48,879 bases of DNA from G020350405 sp964513655 (lineage in GTDB: Bacteria; Planctomycetota; Phycisphaerae; Sedimentisphaerales; Anaerobacaceae): positions 1 to 48,879 of the forward strand of contig CAZENQ010000015.1 of the NCBI GenBank assembly GCA_964513655.1. The letters are read 5' to 3'. Positions within the stretch are counted from its first letter, which is position 1; every line of letters starts with the position of its first letter. This document shows positions 6,514 through 14,232 of this stretch, piece after piece. Below the pieces are notes generated by a model. That model saw only the letters and a list, made by a program, of their open reading frames with translations, had not been told where the DNA came from and did no database searches. The position numbers were made by a program, and so were the translations under genes.

Positions 6514-9270
6514 CTATTTTGCGTTTTCAACAGGAGTGCCCTTCAGCAGGGCCCTGGTGATGTCAAACAGAGTTACCAGTCCACAGACTTTGCCCTGTTG
6601 GTCTATCACAGCCAAAGGCTGGGTGGCAGCCTCATGTTGGATATTTCTCGCTATTTCCGTCAGTGGTGTATCAGGAGCTATCGTCTGAATGACCTTGTTC
6701 ATTATCCATTTGATTTTGATTTGGAGGGTAGCGTCATCGAGCGGGCGGCGCCACTTGGCGAACATTGGTTGGAGATAGGGACTAAGCACTCCGTTAATAT
6801 CAGGCTTTGATACGATACCTTCGAGTTTTCCATCGGGTCCTACCAATAGGTAGGCTGCATCATTTTGCTGGAGCATTGCAAGGGCGTCCTGGACGCTGTC
6901 GTCGGGGTCGGCCCAGGGAAGGTCTTTTTGCATGATATCTTTTGCGGTAGTTTGGAGTTCATTGGCGGCGGTTTTTTCGGTCTGGGATTTTATTTTTGCT
7001 ATTTTGTCGGTGAAAGCACTCTGCTTTTTTGCGGCCTTGACTTTGTGCTTAGCCATTATCCGCTTGGTTTGGGCCTGTAGCTTAACTATTTTCTTGGCAT
7101 AACTTGTTTGCCTTTGGTCACATTCAAATTTGACTTTGACGATCTCGCGTTCGGTCTGAGCCTTTATCGCAGCCATCTGCTGCTCAGTTTGAGCTTTGAT
7201 TGTTGCTATTTCGGCTTGTGCCTGTGATTTTTGTTCGGCTAGTTTTTTGTCGGCCTGAGCTTCGACTTCAGCTATCTGCTGCTGTGTTTGAGCCTTAACT
7301 GCGTCTACAGCCTGCTGGGCCTCGGCCTGTGTCTGAGCTTTTTGTTCGGTGATTTTCTGTTCGGTCCGCGCCTCGACTTCGGCTATCCGCTCCTCGGTTT
7401 GCGTTCTGATTGAAGCTATAACCTTCTCGGTCTCAGCCTGCGCCGCTGCTTTTTCTTCGTCTATTTTCTGCTCGGCCCGGGTCTCGGCTTCAGCTATTTG
7501 CTCTTTGGTTTGGGCTTCGATTGCAGCTATGGCCTGTTGGGCTTCGGCTTGTGCTTTTGCTTTTTCTTCGGCGATTTTTTGCTCGGCCTGAGCTTCGACT
7601 CCGGCTATCTGCTGCTGTGTTTGAGCTTTAACTGCGTCTATAGCCTGCTGGGCCTCGACTTGGGCTTGCGTTTTGTGTTCAGCTATTTTTTGTTCGGCTT
7701 GCGCTTTGAATTCGGCTATTGTCTCGGTGTAAGTCCTCTGCTTTTCTGCCGCCTCATCTTTTAGACCGGCTATTGCCTGCCTGGCCTGAGTTTTTAGTCT
7801 AACTATTGTGTCGGCATAGTCCTGCGCCTTTTTTTCGGATTCAAATCTGACTTTGACTATCGCCTCTTCGGCCTGGGCCTTGACCTTACCTACGCGTTCC
7901 GCAGCTTCAGACTTGGCCGTTGTTATCGCCTGTTTTACCTCCGCTTTAACTTTAGCTATTCTTTCTTCGGTTTCGGCCTCGGCTTCGGCAATGGTCTCCT
8001 GGGCCTGGGTTTTGACCTTGCTGATCGTTTCATTGTAGAGCCTTACTTTTTTCTCTGCCTCGGTTTTGAGTTTGGCAACCGTTTGGTTGTAATCGGTGTG
8101 CCTTTGAGCCGCATCGTTCTTGAGATTGGCTATTGCCTGGGCGGCCTGCGTCCTGAGTCTGTTTATTTCGTCGGCGCGGGCTTTCATATTTTCTTCGGTT
8201 TCGGCTTTTACTTTTTCTACCGCCATCTGGGTCTGAGCGTGGGACCTTGCCTTTTGATCGGCAATTATCTGTTTTGCGTCGGATTTTATGTTTTGTATTT
8301 GCTCGGCGGCTTCGGCTTTGGTCTTTTGTATCTGGTCCGCGGCATGGGCCCTGACCTGGTGGATTTGCTCGACGGTTTCGGCTTTGATATTGGCTATTGA
8401 CTCTTCGGACTCAGTCTTGGCCTTTGCTATCGCCCGGCTTGCCTCGGCTTCGGCCTTTTGTATCTGGCCGGCGGCCTGGGCTTTGACTTTTTGCATTTGC
8501 TCGGCAGCTTCGGCTTTGGCCTTTTGTATTTGGTCCTGCGTTTCGGTTCTGGCTTCGGTTATCTGCTCTGCGGCTTCGGATTTGACCCTGGCAATCTTGT
8601 CTTCGGTTTCAGATTTGGTTTTGGCCAGCGCATCCCGAAGGCGGACATCTGATTTTGCTCTTTGCTCGGCTATCGTCTGATTTGCCTGGGTTTTAGCCTT
8701 CTGTATTCGCTCAGCAGTTTCGTCTTTGGTCTTCTGTATCTCGTATGCGGACTGGTCTTTAATCTTTAGTATTTGCTCGGCAGTTTCGGCCTTGACCTCG
8801 GCTATTTGTTCGGCGGTGCTGGCTTTGACTTTGGCTACTTGCTGCGCAGTCTCAGCTTTGGCTTCTGCCAGTGCCTCCTGAAGCCGGGCGTCTGATTTCG
8901 CTTTTTGCTCGGCTATTGCTTTCTCAGCGCGGGTTTTGAGCTTGGCTATCGCCTGGAGGTAGAGCCCTTCTTTTTCGCGGGATTGAGCTTTGAGCTTTGC
9001 TGTCGCGTCTTTTGCATCGGCGCTGACCTTTTGCTCCGCCCTGGTTATGGCTTTGATATAGGCTCTCGCGGTGTTGTAAGGGATGATGTAGGCTTTCTGT
9101 TTTTCCCCGGCTTTAGAGGTAGTTACAGCCTCTGCGTCGTCGAGATAAAAAGGGTCTACGGTTTGCTCGTCTGCGGTTTTAGCAGAGGCAATTTCGTTAC
9201 AAAGGGCATCAAGCTCTTCTTCGGAGAGATCAAAGGTTTGTGATCTAACTTGCGTTTGCGATACTGCCAT
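6514..9270 (-). CDS. Giant hendecad coiled-coil protein with C-terminal CBS pair
   Basis: A 918-residue protein. A head of about 80 residues is followed by roughly 690 residues of Ala/Lys/Glu/Gln-rich helix, then a CBS pair (776-910). The helix has a clear 11-residue period, for example KAEAAEQIQKA, KAEAAEQMQKV, KAQAAGQIQKA, KAEAAEQIQNI. Hendecads favour long, nearly straight coiled coils or amphipathic surface-lying helices. No signal peptide or membrane segment is seen. The CBS pair is nearly identical to that of the downstream gene, so the two are paralogues that acquired different front halves. Function is unrecognised. A structural filament or scaffold whose assembly is tuned by nucleotide binding is one inference; SMC-like or apolipoprotein-like membrane binding is another. 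Confidence 0.85.
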   Translation of the reverse strand: MAVSQTQVRSQTFDLSEEELDALCNEIASAKTADEQTVDPFYLDDAEAVTTSKAGEKQKAYIIPYNTARAYIKAITRAEQKVSADAKDATAKLKAQSREKEGLYLQAIAKLKTRAEKAIAEQKAKSDARLQEALAEAKAETAQQVAKVKASTAEQIAEVKAETAEQILKIKDQSAYEIQKTKDETAERIQKAKTQANQTIAEQRAKSDVRLRDALAKTKSETEDKIARVKSEAAEQITEARTETQDQIQKAKAEAAEQMQKVKAQAAGQIQKAEAEASRAIAKAKTESEESIANIKAETVEQIHQVRAHAADQIQKTKAEAAEQIQNIKSDAKQIIADQKARSHAQTQMAVEKVKAETEENMKARADEINRLRTQAAQAIANLKNDAAQRHTDYNQTVAKLKTEAEKKVRLYNETISKVKTQAQETIAEAEAETEERIAKVKAEVKQAITTAKSEAAERVGKVKAQAEEAIVKVRFESEKKAQDYADTIVRLKTQARQAIAGLKDEAAEKQRTYTETIAEFKAQAEQKIAEHKTQAQVEAQQAIDAVKAQTQQQIAGVEAQAEQKIAEEKAKAQAEAQQAIAAIEAQTKEQIAEAETRAEQKIDEEKAAAQAETEKVIASIRTQTEERIAEVEARTEQKITEQKAQTQAEAQQAVDAVKAQTQQQIAEVEAQADKKLAEQKSQAQAEIATIKAQTEQQMAAIKAQTEREIVKVKFECDQRQTSYAKKIVKLQAQTKRIMAKHKVKAAKKQSAFTDKIAKIKSQTEKTAANELQTTAKDIMQKDLPWADPDDSVQDALAMLQQNDAAYLLVGPDGKLEGIVSKPDINGVLSPYLQPMFAKWRRPLDDATLQIKIKWIMNKVIQTIAPDTPLTEIARNIQHEAATQPLAVIDQQGKVCGLVTLFDITRALLKGTPVENAK
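8291..8620 (-). repeat. 33-bp tandem degenerate repeat encoding the 11-residue hendecads
   Basis: Ten consecutive 33-bp units can be laid out without gaps from 8291. On the plus strand they begin with variants of TTTTGTATTTGCTCGGC. The same period continues less regularly on both sides through most of 7000-9000. Units differ at many bases but keep the helix pattern, which points to old duplications under protein-level selection. Confidence 0.8.
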
Positions 9271-9505
9271 TTATCAGGCCTGATTATTTTTGCCAGTTTG
9301 TCTGAAAGTTAGTCAGACCCTTTTTTAGTATAACACCGAGGGCCCAGCAGTATATCTGTCTCAATATACCAACCCATTTCATTTTCGATGGATTTGGGTG
9401 ATACTTTAGCGTTTTTTGCACAGCCTGGCGGGTTTTTGTTTGCGAGAGTGGTCTGGTTGCAGTTAATGCAGGTGCAACAAGCAGTGAAACTGTCACCAGG
9501 AGGAT

Positions 9506-9706
9506 TTAGCCGTAAGTTTTTCCATTCTGGTCTACGTAGATGGTGCCTTTTGCATTCTTTATTACCCTGACCGCTTTTGGCACATCGTCAAGTTTGGGGA
9601 CTTTGAAAAGCTCTCGGCACTTGCGACACTTTATTCTTCTGTCGGCGGCGTCCTCGCTGAGCAGCCAGTTGTATGTACATTTCGGGCACTGGGCGATAAT
9701 CTGCAT
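9506..9706 (-). CDS. MJ0042-type zinc-ribbon protein
   Basis: A 66-residue protein starting MQIIAQCPKC. It has two CxxC knuckles, CPKC (7-10) and CRKC (27-30), with the spacing and the WLLSEDAADRRIKCRKC context of the MJ0042/zinc_ribbon_5 family. The basic tail ends GTIYVDQNGKTYG. The first ATG of the frame, 36 bp further upstream, would add a sequence unlike the family, so the internal ATG at 9704-9706 is preferred. It lies 235 bp upstream of the coiled-coil/CBS gene on the same strand and may be cotranscribed. The role is unknown; related domains occur in small regulators and at the N-termini of planctomycete membrane proteins. Confidence 0.75.
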   Translation of the reverse strand: MQIIAQCPKCTYNWLLSEDAADRRIKCRKCRELFKVPKLDDVPKAVRVIKNAKGTIYVDQNGKTYG

Positions 9707-10238
9707 TTGGTTTATACCCTGAAAAAAAGAGCACAAGAGCACGCTGCATTTTAGCCGGCCAGACAGGGTGTATCCATGATAAATTTTCCCTGCGTCCTAT
9801 AATGTTGCTGAACAGCAGGCGAGACGGGCTTTAGTGAGAAGGGCGTAAGGCTGCGGCCCCGGGCGGTGTGTGATTTTGCTTGATTTATCCGACTGAGTTT
9901 GGTACGATGGTTGTGTTGGGGCGTGATGAAATGGCAAAGAGAATAACATGTCGGGTGGTGAGGAGCGTTCCTCTTGGTGAAGGCTGGCGTTCAAGCCGGT
10001 CAAGTCGCAATCGCCGTAAGGTAAGCAGCAGGCACGCGGATGTCAGATTCTATCAGCCCGACAATCCCGTCAGCGATTGTAAATTTGAAGATGCGGTCTG
10101 CCAACCGGCGATTTATGCAAAACGGTCGGGTGCAGCAAAATTGTCATCCGGCCAAGGGCCGACGGGACGGATTCTTGATTGTTACGCCTGAGATTTGGTT
10201 TTGCGGGTGGTTTTTTCAGGTTAGCGGAGGGGTGCATT
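9707..10238. other. 532-bp stretch without a convincing gene
   Basis: This lies between the zinc-ribbon gene and the HPP gene. A plus-strand frame of 103 codons (9880-10191) exists, but it has no clear ribosome site, is rich in Ser/Arg and matches no family I know. Short inverted repeats occur, such as CAATC/GATTG around 10062-10079. A segment near 9998-10029 faintly recalls the SRP RNA core but lacks its conserved hairpin. I see no supported feature. Confidence 0.4.
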
Positions 10239-10742
10239 TTAAACCAAGTCTTTTAGATAGTGTCTCAGGTAGTACCGGCATTGAGACAATACGACGACAC
10301 TTATCATTATGGTGATGAAGGCATCTCGTGAGACTTCGTTTATTACTACGGCCAGTGCTGTGCCGGCGGCAGGGGGATGTTCGACATCCAGAGCAACCAT
10401 TAGGAAGATGGCAACTGCAACTGCGAATGGGTACTCGACGAAATACGGCAGTGCGGTGAAGTAGAATATAGCTCCGGCGGCGAGGCCAACGAGATGGCCG
10501 CCGATGACGTTTCTTGTTTGTGCGGAGGCGGCCTTTGGCATTGCGAAAACGATGAAACTGGTGGCGCCCATTGCGCTGATTATGACCATTTTTTCTTTGC
10601 CGAGTATTAGAACGAGAACGGCAAGGGCGGCGGCGGCAAGTAAGCTTTGCAGGATGTAATAAATCCAAAGCCTTTTGAATTTGGCGGTTATGGTGGCTTG
10701 CAAGCTGTTATTTGTCGGCTGAGACATAGCCTTTACATCCAA
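10239..10742 (-). CDS. HPP-family integral membrane protein
   Basis: A 167-residue protein with four or five hydrophobic segments (about 30-48, 53-70, 82-100, 105-118, 137-155). The motif DVEHPPAAGTAL carries the His-Pro-Pro signature that names the HPP family. Some family members have been linked to nitrite transport in plastids and cyanobacteria, and in bacteria HPP is often fused to CBS domains. Here CBS proteins are close by but not fused. The start is ambiguous: ATG 10742 or ATG 10727 (MSQPTNN), neither with a strong ribosome site. It lies beyond the terminator of the flagellar operon, so it is probably expressed independently. Substrate unknown. Confidence 0.8.
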   Translation of the reverse strand: MDVKAMSQPTNNSLQATITAKFKRLWIYYILQSLLAAAALAVLVLILGKEKMVIISAMGATSFIVFAMPKAASAQTRNVIGGHLVGLAAGAIFYFTALPYFVEYPFAVAVAIFLMVALDVEHPPAAGTALAVVINEVSRDAFITIMISVVVLSQCRYYLRHYLKDLV

Positions 10743-10758
10743 GGCTTATCTTGAAAGC

Positions 10759-10816
10759 AAAAAAAATGGCGAGGTGATGGATTTTGGGGGTGGCCAAGAA
10801 ACCAAACATCCTCGCC
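10759..10816 (-). terminator. Intrinsic terminator of the minus-strand flagellar operon
   Basis: Read on the minus strand, GGCGAGG (10816-10810) pairs with CCTCGCC (10774-10768), and the second arm is followed by A and then eight T residues (10766-10759). The loop is long (35 bases) and may contain its own structure. It sits 78 bp past the stop of the FlgM-like gene and ahead of the HPP gene. Confidence 0.7.
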
Positions 10817-10851
10817 GTTCCACAAATAATCCGTTAAGGCACACAGTGTTT

Positions 10852-10867
10852 CGACCATCCGTGGTCG
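10852..10867. other. Perfect 6-bp hairpin with tetraloop
   Basis: CGACCA-TCCG-TGGTCG forms a compact stem-loop between the FlgM-like stop and the terminator. On the plus strand the loop is of the UNCG type; on the minus-strand transcript it is CGGA. It may be a 3' UTR element protecting or processing the end of the operon mRNA. No T-run follows. Confidence 0.4.
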
Positions 10868-10893
10868 GCCTTGCGATTTAATGGTCTTATATT

Positions 10894-11157
10894 TTATATA
10901 CCAAACTTTATGATGTTTTCTGCGGCCTCACGAAAGTTTTCGGGGCTTTCGAGCTGGCCGGACAGTAAAAGCTCCTGCGCCCGTTGCACAGCCTCGGTAT
11001 CCGTCGGCGGGGTTTGAGTCGCCTTGTCAATGAAAGAGGGGAAATCAATCTGCAGAGATGCGTCCGCGTCGTTATTTTGGGCAGGCTTGGCGGAGTTGGG
11101 CTGTGCCGACGATGATTGGACCACAATATCATGTATTTTGTTGGTATCTATTTCCAT
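10894..11157 (-). CDS. flgM: FlgM-like anti-sigma-28 factor (putative)
   Basis: An 87-residue protein. The C-terminal half (about 55-87, VQRAQELLLSGQLESPENFREAAENIIKFGI) follows the FlgM pattern of a short helix, a Gly turn and a final helix, which in FlgM wraps sigma-28 until the hook is complete. The N-terminal half is polar and probably disordered, also typical of FlgM. It is the last gene of the operon that carries fliA, which supports the call. GAGAAG precedes the ATG. Sequence identity with enterobacterial FlgM would be low, so a different small flagellar regulator is possible. Confidence 0.5.
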   Translation of the reverse strand: MEIDTNKIHDIVVQSSSAQPNSAKPAQNNDADASLQIDFPSFIDKATQTPPTDTEAVQRAQELLLSGQLESPENFREAAENIIKFGI

Positions 11158-11297
11158 TGCGTAACTTCTCTTTGCTATCCTATAATTGTTCTCGTTGATT
11201 TTTGAAAAAACTTAAGGTTTTTTTGGGTAATTTGCATTTTTTTCTAAAGTCAGTACCGTTTTTGGACGAAAACATAGTCTTTGTCCCACCTTTTGCC

Positions 11298-11924
11298 TTA
11301 GGGATTTATTGTCTCAGCAACCTCATAAGCCACAAATTTCATGAATTTCAGCGAACTGACGGCGATCAACTGTTCGCGCAGAGGCTCATAACCCGAGCGG
11401 ACCTGATATAGAAAATAGTCTCTTATGCGATATTCGGTTGTTTTATCGGCGCTATCCCAAATCTGCTCGAGACCCCAGAGCAAAATTCCATCGTTGAGAT
11501 CCAGAAGCTTTAGGCGAAGTCCAATGGTCATATGAGGATAGGGCTGATATTCCGTAACGGTTCCGGTCAATATCGCATCACAGTCTAATGTCCCTTTGAT
11601 TGCAGCTAATTGCTCAAGGGTGTATGTTGAATCGATGTCCAGCTGCAAGCTGCGCCAGGCGGGGTCGTTTTGGCGGATTAGGGTCAGGCCGAAAACCTGT
11701 TTTTTCTGCAGTGCCTGGAAGAGCGCCTCGGTCGCATCAACGGAGATTTGCGGATAACTCGAATCGTTGTTCAACTCGATGACAGCGACCCTACCGACGG
11801 CGTACATGTCCTTATCGGGATTCAGAAAATAGTGGTCTGCCAGGGGAACAGGCGCACTATAGAACCGGCAGCCCGCTAAAAGAAGCGGCACGAATAACAG
11901 CGACATCATCTTCATACTATTCAT
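11298..11924 (-). CDS. CsgG/GNA1162-like periplasmic lipoprotein
   Basis: A 208-residue protein with signal peptide and a clean lipobox LLAGC (Cys19). The body has the VAVIELNND... TLDCDAILTGTVTEYQPY... pattern of the CsgG/GNA1162/LPP20 class of outer-membrane-associated lipoproteins, with an Ile/Leu-rich beta-alpha core. AGGA lies seven bases before the ATG, and the gene overlaps the previous stop by 8 bp, so the two are translationally coupled. In vibrios, non-homologous outer-membrane lipoproteins (FlgO, FlgP) support the flagellar base, and a comparable role is inferred from the operon position. The exact family is uncertain. Confidence 0.7.
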   Translation of the reverse strand: MNSMKMMSLLFVPLLLAGCRFYSAPVPLADHYFLNPDKDMYAVGRVAVIELNNDSSYPQISVDATEALFQALQKKQVFGLTLIRQNDPAWRSLQLDIDSTYTLEQLAAIKGTLDCDAILTGTVTEYQPYPHMTIGLRLKLLDLNDGILLWGLEQIWDSADKTTEYRIRDYFLYQVRSGYEPLREQLIAVSSLKFMKFVAYEVAETINP

Positions 11925-12519
11925 ATGACTGTCCTGAAGTTAAAATTTTTTGCGGTTGAGCCTGGCTGAGCTGAGTCGGTGATTGTTCAGGAGGGGCTTG
12001 CTCGTGACCCTGAGCCGATTCAGGCTTGACCTTCCCACCGAGAACGTTGAGTATCTTAAAGAGCGCCTCCAGCTGGGCTTTTTCGGAGTCGCGCATCTCA
12101 TCGCGGAAGCCAAGGATATCGGTTTTCCAATTATTCAATTCAATTCGCATTTCAATCAAGAGGTCATTCGCTTCGGATAATTCCTTTTGCGTCTGTTGCA
12201 ATTGTCTTTGGGAGGAATCGAAATGTTCTTTGAGGCGGAGGTTTTGGGCGGCGAGGTTCTGATTTTCCTGGCGCATCGAAGCGGCCTGCTCAGAGAGCTC
12301 GGCGTATTTTTCGGACATTTCGATGGCGGACTCCACCGCGGTCTGGGCCTGCGGTGCAGATTCCTGAAATCTTCTCGATGCGGAGCCGCTGGGAGGGGCC
12401 TGGGCAGGCTCCGGCGGGAAAACAATTTTCACCGGTCCCCGGGGGACTTCGCAGCCCGCCATCAGAAGAATTAACAGTGATTGAACCATTAACAGGATAT
12501 TTTTCTTGTTGGCTTGCAT
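11917..12519 (-). CDS. Coiled-coil lipoprotein of the flagellar operon
   Basis: A 200-residue protein beginning MQANKKNILLMVQSL with lipobox LLMAGC (Cys23). A Pro-rich segment follows, then a coiled coil at about 60-150 (SEKYAELSEQAASMRQENQNLAAQNLRLKEHF), then a Gln/Pro-rich tail. AAGGAGA eight bases upstream of 12519 fixes this start; the frame stays open for 49 more codons upstream but these are not signal-like. It is probably a periplasmic or outer-membrane-linked scaffold. No family recognised. Overlaps the next lipoprotein gene by 8 bp. Confidence 0.75.
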   Translation of the reverse strand: MQANKKNILLMVQSLLILLMAGCEVPRGPVKIVFPPEPAQAPPSGSASRRFQESAPQAQTAVESAIEMSEKYAELSEQAASMRQENQNLAAQNLRLKEHFDSSQRQLQQTQKELSEANDLLIEMRIELNNWKTDILGFRDEMRDSEKAQLEALFKILNVLGGKVKPESAQGHEQAPPEQSPTQLSQAQPQKILTSGQSYE

Positions 12520-12532
12520 TGTACTTTTCTCC

Positions 12533-12874
12533 TTATTTTGTTTGTTCTTGTACCTGGTCGGCGGCTGGGACAGCGTTTGGGGTATTTGGCGAATTCGAGT
12601 CTGCTGTCGGCTCGGGATTTTGCGCTTTGGGAGCCTCGACGGGTGACTCGGCAGCGGCATATTCACATCTTAAGTTTGTTTTTGTGCCACAGGAGCAGGT
12701 AATCTCTATGACGGCGAAATCCGGATGGTTTTCCAGGATACAAACCTGTGGTTTTACCGAGACTGCATTTTTGGCCTTTGGCGTTTGTGGCTGAGTTTGT
12801 GTGAGATCGAGAGAGAGTCGGCCTTCGACTTTTACACTGTCGGCTCTTAAGACGCGTGCTGCCACTTTTATCAT
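12533..12874 (-). CDS. Small unknown protein with CxC...C motif
   Basis: About 113 residues. The first 60 form a compact domain (MIKVAARVLRADSVKVEGRLSLDL...) ending in ITCSCGTKTNLRC, whose three closely spaced Cys suggest a metal or redox site. The last 45 residues are Ala/Pro/Asn/Gln-rich and probably disordered. The ATG at 12874 is chosen; a TTG 12 bp upstream is directly abutted by AAAGG and is less likely. The gene sits between a small basic protein gene and the coiled-coil lipoprotein, all on one transcript. No signal peptide, so cytoplasmic. Function not recognised. Confidence 0.65.
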   Translation of the reverse strand: MIKVAARVLRADSVKVEGRLSLDLTQTQPQTPKAKNAVSVKPQVCILENHPDFAVIEITCSCGTKTNLRCEYAAAESPVEAPKAQNPEPTADSNSPNTPNAVPAADQVQEQTK

Positions 12875-12921
12875 TTGTTGTCCCAACCTTTCGTTATCTT
12901 CTTGTGATAAGATTTATCAAG

Positions 12922-13161
12922 TCAAGCACAATAATCGATGCCGGTACTGTCGGAATTCTCATGGCTTTGGTCCTCAACAGGCTCGCTGCCGAGGTCCTGC
13001 TCATCGTTTGAATCTTCCGGCTGTTGTTCGAGTTGCTGCTTGTTTTGCTTTTGGAGATTCTGTCGGCGTTTTCTTTGTTCCCGACGTTTTGTGGGTGTTA
13101 AGCCTCCGATGTTTTGCAGGCTTTCGACCGGCTTTATAATACTGGAATCATTATCTGCCAT
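12922..13161 (-). CDS. Small highly charged protein coupled to fliA
   Basis: A 79-residue protein with a conserved-looking core SLQNIGGLTPTKRREQRKRR (14-33), then a Gln/Glu/Asp-rich tail. No fold is recognisable and most of it is likely disordered. Its ATG overlaps the end of fliA by 11 bp, which implies translational coupling with the sigma factor. The basic patch followed by an acidic tail could contact nucleic acid or RNA polymerase, but that is speculation. Reality of the gene rests on the overlap and on filling the space between coding neighbours. Confidence 0.55.
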   Translation of the reverse strand: MADNDSSIIKPVESLQNIGGLTPTKRREQRKRRQNLQKQNKQQLEQQPEDSNDEQDLGSEPVEDQSHENSDSTGIDYCA

Positions 13162-13954
13162 CTTTCCATTGCCTCAATTTGACGGAAAGGTTAAACAGAG
13201 CACTCGCATGCAGCTGACTGACGCGTGGTTCTGTAATTTTGAAGAGGTCGGCAATCTGCTTCATCGTCAGATGCTGCTGATAATAAAGGAGTACAAGCTG
13301 TCGTTTCCTCTCGGGTAACTGTTGTATGGCCTGAGTTAAGTTGTCTATAAGTTCGGTTTGTTCAATCTGCTCATCGGGTGTGGTTGTGTTGGCAGCTGCC
13401 AAGATATCACCGAGTATAGGTGTGCTATCCGCGAAACCGTCGATTGAGACGAAATGCTGGGCGCGGGCATTTTCGAAGGTCTGGTAGAGCTTGTCGATGG
13501 TTATGCCAAGTTTTTCGGCCAGCTCTTCATCGGTGGGTGCGGTGCCCGTCTGCTCGGTGATTTTTCGGCTGAGCTCAAGAGCGTTTTGAATCCGCTTATT
13601 GAGACTTGCAGGGGCAAAGGACCAGCCTCTGAGTTCATCGAGGACAGCTCCTTTGATTCTAATATAGGCATAGGTTTTGAACTCCGCCCGGCGGAATGGG
13701 TCGTAATCGCGTGCGGCCTTGACCAGTCCGACAGTTCCTGCAGAGACCAAGTCTTCAAATGATAAAGGGGGTCTGAGATAAGTTACTACCTGCTGGACTA
13801 TTTTATGTACCATAGGCAGAAAGCTGGTAATGCGCTGGTCGTCGACGGATTGTTTTTTCTGGCCGGAGTACGCGCGCAGAGCGACAGTCTTTAGATGCTT
13901 TGGGCTGTCTTTGACAAGCTGTTGTTCTGGAATTCGTTTAGTTCGCACGGCCAA
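13151..13954 (-). CDS. fliA: RNA polymerase sigma-28 factor FliA
   Basis: A 267-residue sigma-70-family factor of the FliA/WhiG type, which directs late flagellar genes such as flagellin. Region 2 is clear (LSFEDLVSAGTVGLVKAARDYDP and FKTYAYIRIKGAVLDELRGW), region 3 includes TGTAPTDEELAEKLGIT, and region 4 holds the helix-turn-helix YYQQHLTMKQIADLFKITEPRVSQLHA. Translation appears to start at TTG (13954) with AAGGA eight bases upstream; it overlaps the preceding small membrane protein gene by 17 bp. A TTG start and overlap may keep sigma-28 levels low. Placement after flhA is conventional, but the usual flhF and flhG are missing between them. Confidence 0.93.
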   Translation of the reverse strand: MAVRTKRIPEQQLVKDSPKHLKTVALRAYSGQKKQSVDDQRITSFLPMVHKIVQQVVTYLRPPLSFEDLVSAGTVGLVKAARDYDPFRRAEFKTYAYIRIKGAVLDELRGWSFAPASLNKRIQNALELSRKITEQTGTAPTDEELAEKLGITIDKLYQTFENARAQHFVSIDGFADSTPILGDILAAANTTTPDEQIEQTELIDNLTQAIQQLPERKRQLVLLYYQQHLTMKQIADLFKITEPRVSQLHASALFNLSVKLRQWKDGR

Positions 13955-14183
13955 TGTTCTTTTCCTTTTGTCGATTCAGGTGCTTTGCAATCATAGCATT
14001 TATCAAAATAGCGTTTATTGCTTTTACGGCGAAAGTCGCCGCTATATAGGCAAGTACCACACCTGCCAAGGCCCTTTTACAGCAGGTAAACGGGGGAAGT
14101 CCGCAGATTGAGCCCGCTATACTAATGCCGAAGAAAGCTATCACAGCGACACTTAGTGCGATTGACCGAACGTGTAACGGCAT
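13938..14183 (-). CDS. Small two-helix membrane protein between flhA and fliA
   Basis: An 81-residue protein with two hydrophobic segments (about 9-30 and 38-60) separated by GLPPFTCCKR, so a helical hairpin in the inner membrane, with a basic C-terminal tail. GAAAGGAG lies nine bases before ATG 14183; an in-frame TTG 9 bp upstream is too close to it. It occupies the place where flhF and flhG usually lie. It is not similar to FlhB, FliO or FliQ as far as I can tell. Function unknown. Confidence 0.7.
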   Translation of the reverse strand: MPLHVRSIALSVAVIAFFGISIAGSICGLPPFTCCKRALAGVVLAYIAATFAVKAINAILINAMIAKHLNRQKEKNIGRAN

Positions 14184-14232
14184 AATCAGCAACTCCTTTC
14201 AGTGGCACCGCATTTATTTTTTGCACAGCGGG

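Noticed and set aside
8083..8680. Plus-strand Phe/Gly/Leu-rich frames opposite the hendecad repeat
   Set aside because: Same reason: repeat-driven shadows of the minus-strand gene.
9284..9496. 70-codon minus-strand frame between the zinc-ribbon and coiled-coil genes
   Set aside because: GTG start with no ribosome site (the AGGAGG nearby is on the other strand), and no recognisable sequence.
9998..10050. Faint resemblance to the SRP RNA core (GGTCAAGTC ... GTAAGGTAAGCAGC)
   Set aside because: The GGAA-type tetraloop hairpin and flanking stems of SRP RNA are not present. A covariance-model search would settle it.
9880..10315. Plus-strand frames of 103 and 91 codons in the gap before the HPP gene
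   Set aside because: No ribosome site, Ser/Arg-rich composition, mutual overlap, and no family resemblance.
11160..11240. Sigma-28-type promoter (TAAG ... AACGAGAA, minus strand) before the FlgM-like gene
   Set aside because: Only five of eight matches in the -10 part and a weak -35; AT-rich DNA gives such hits by chance.
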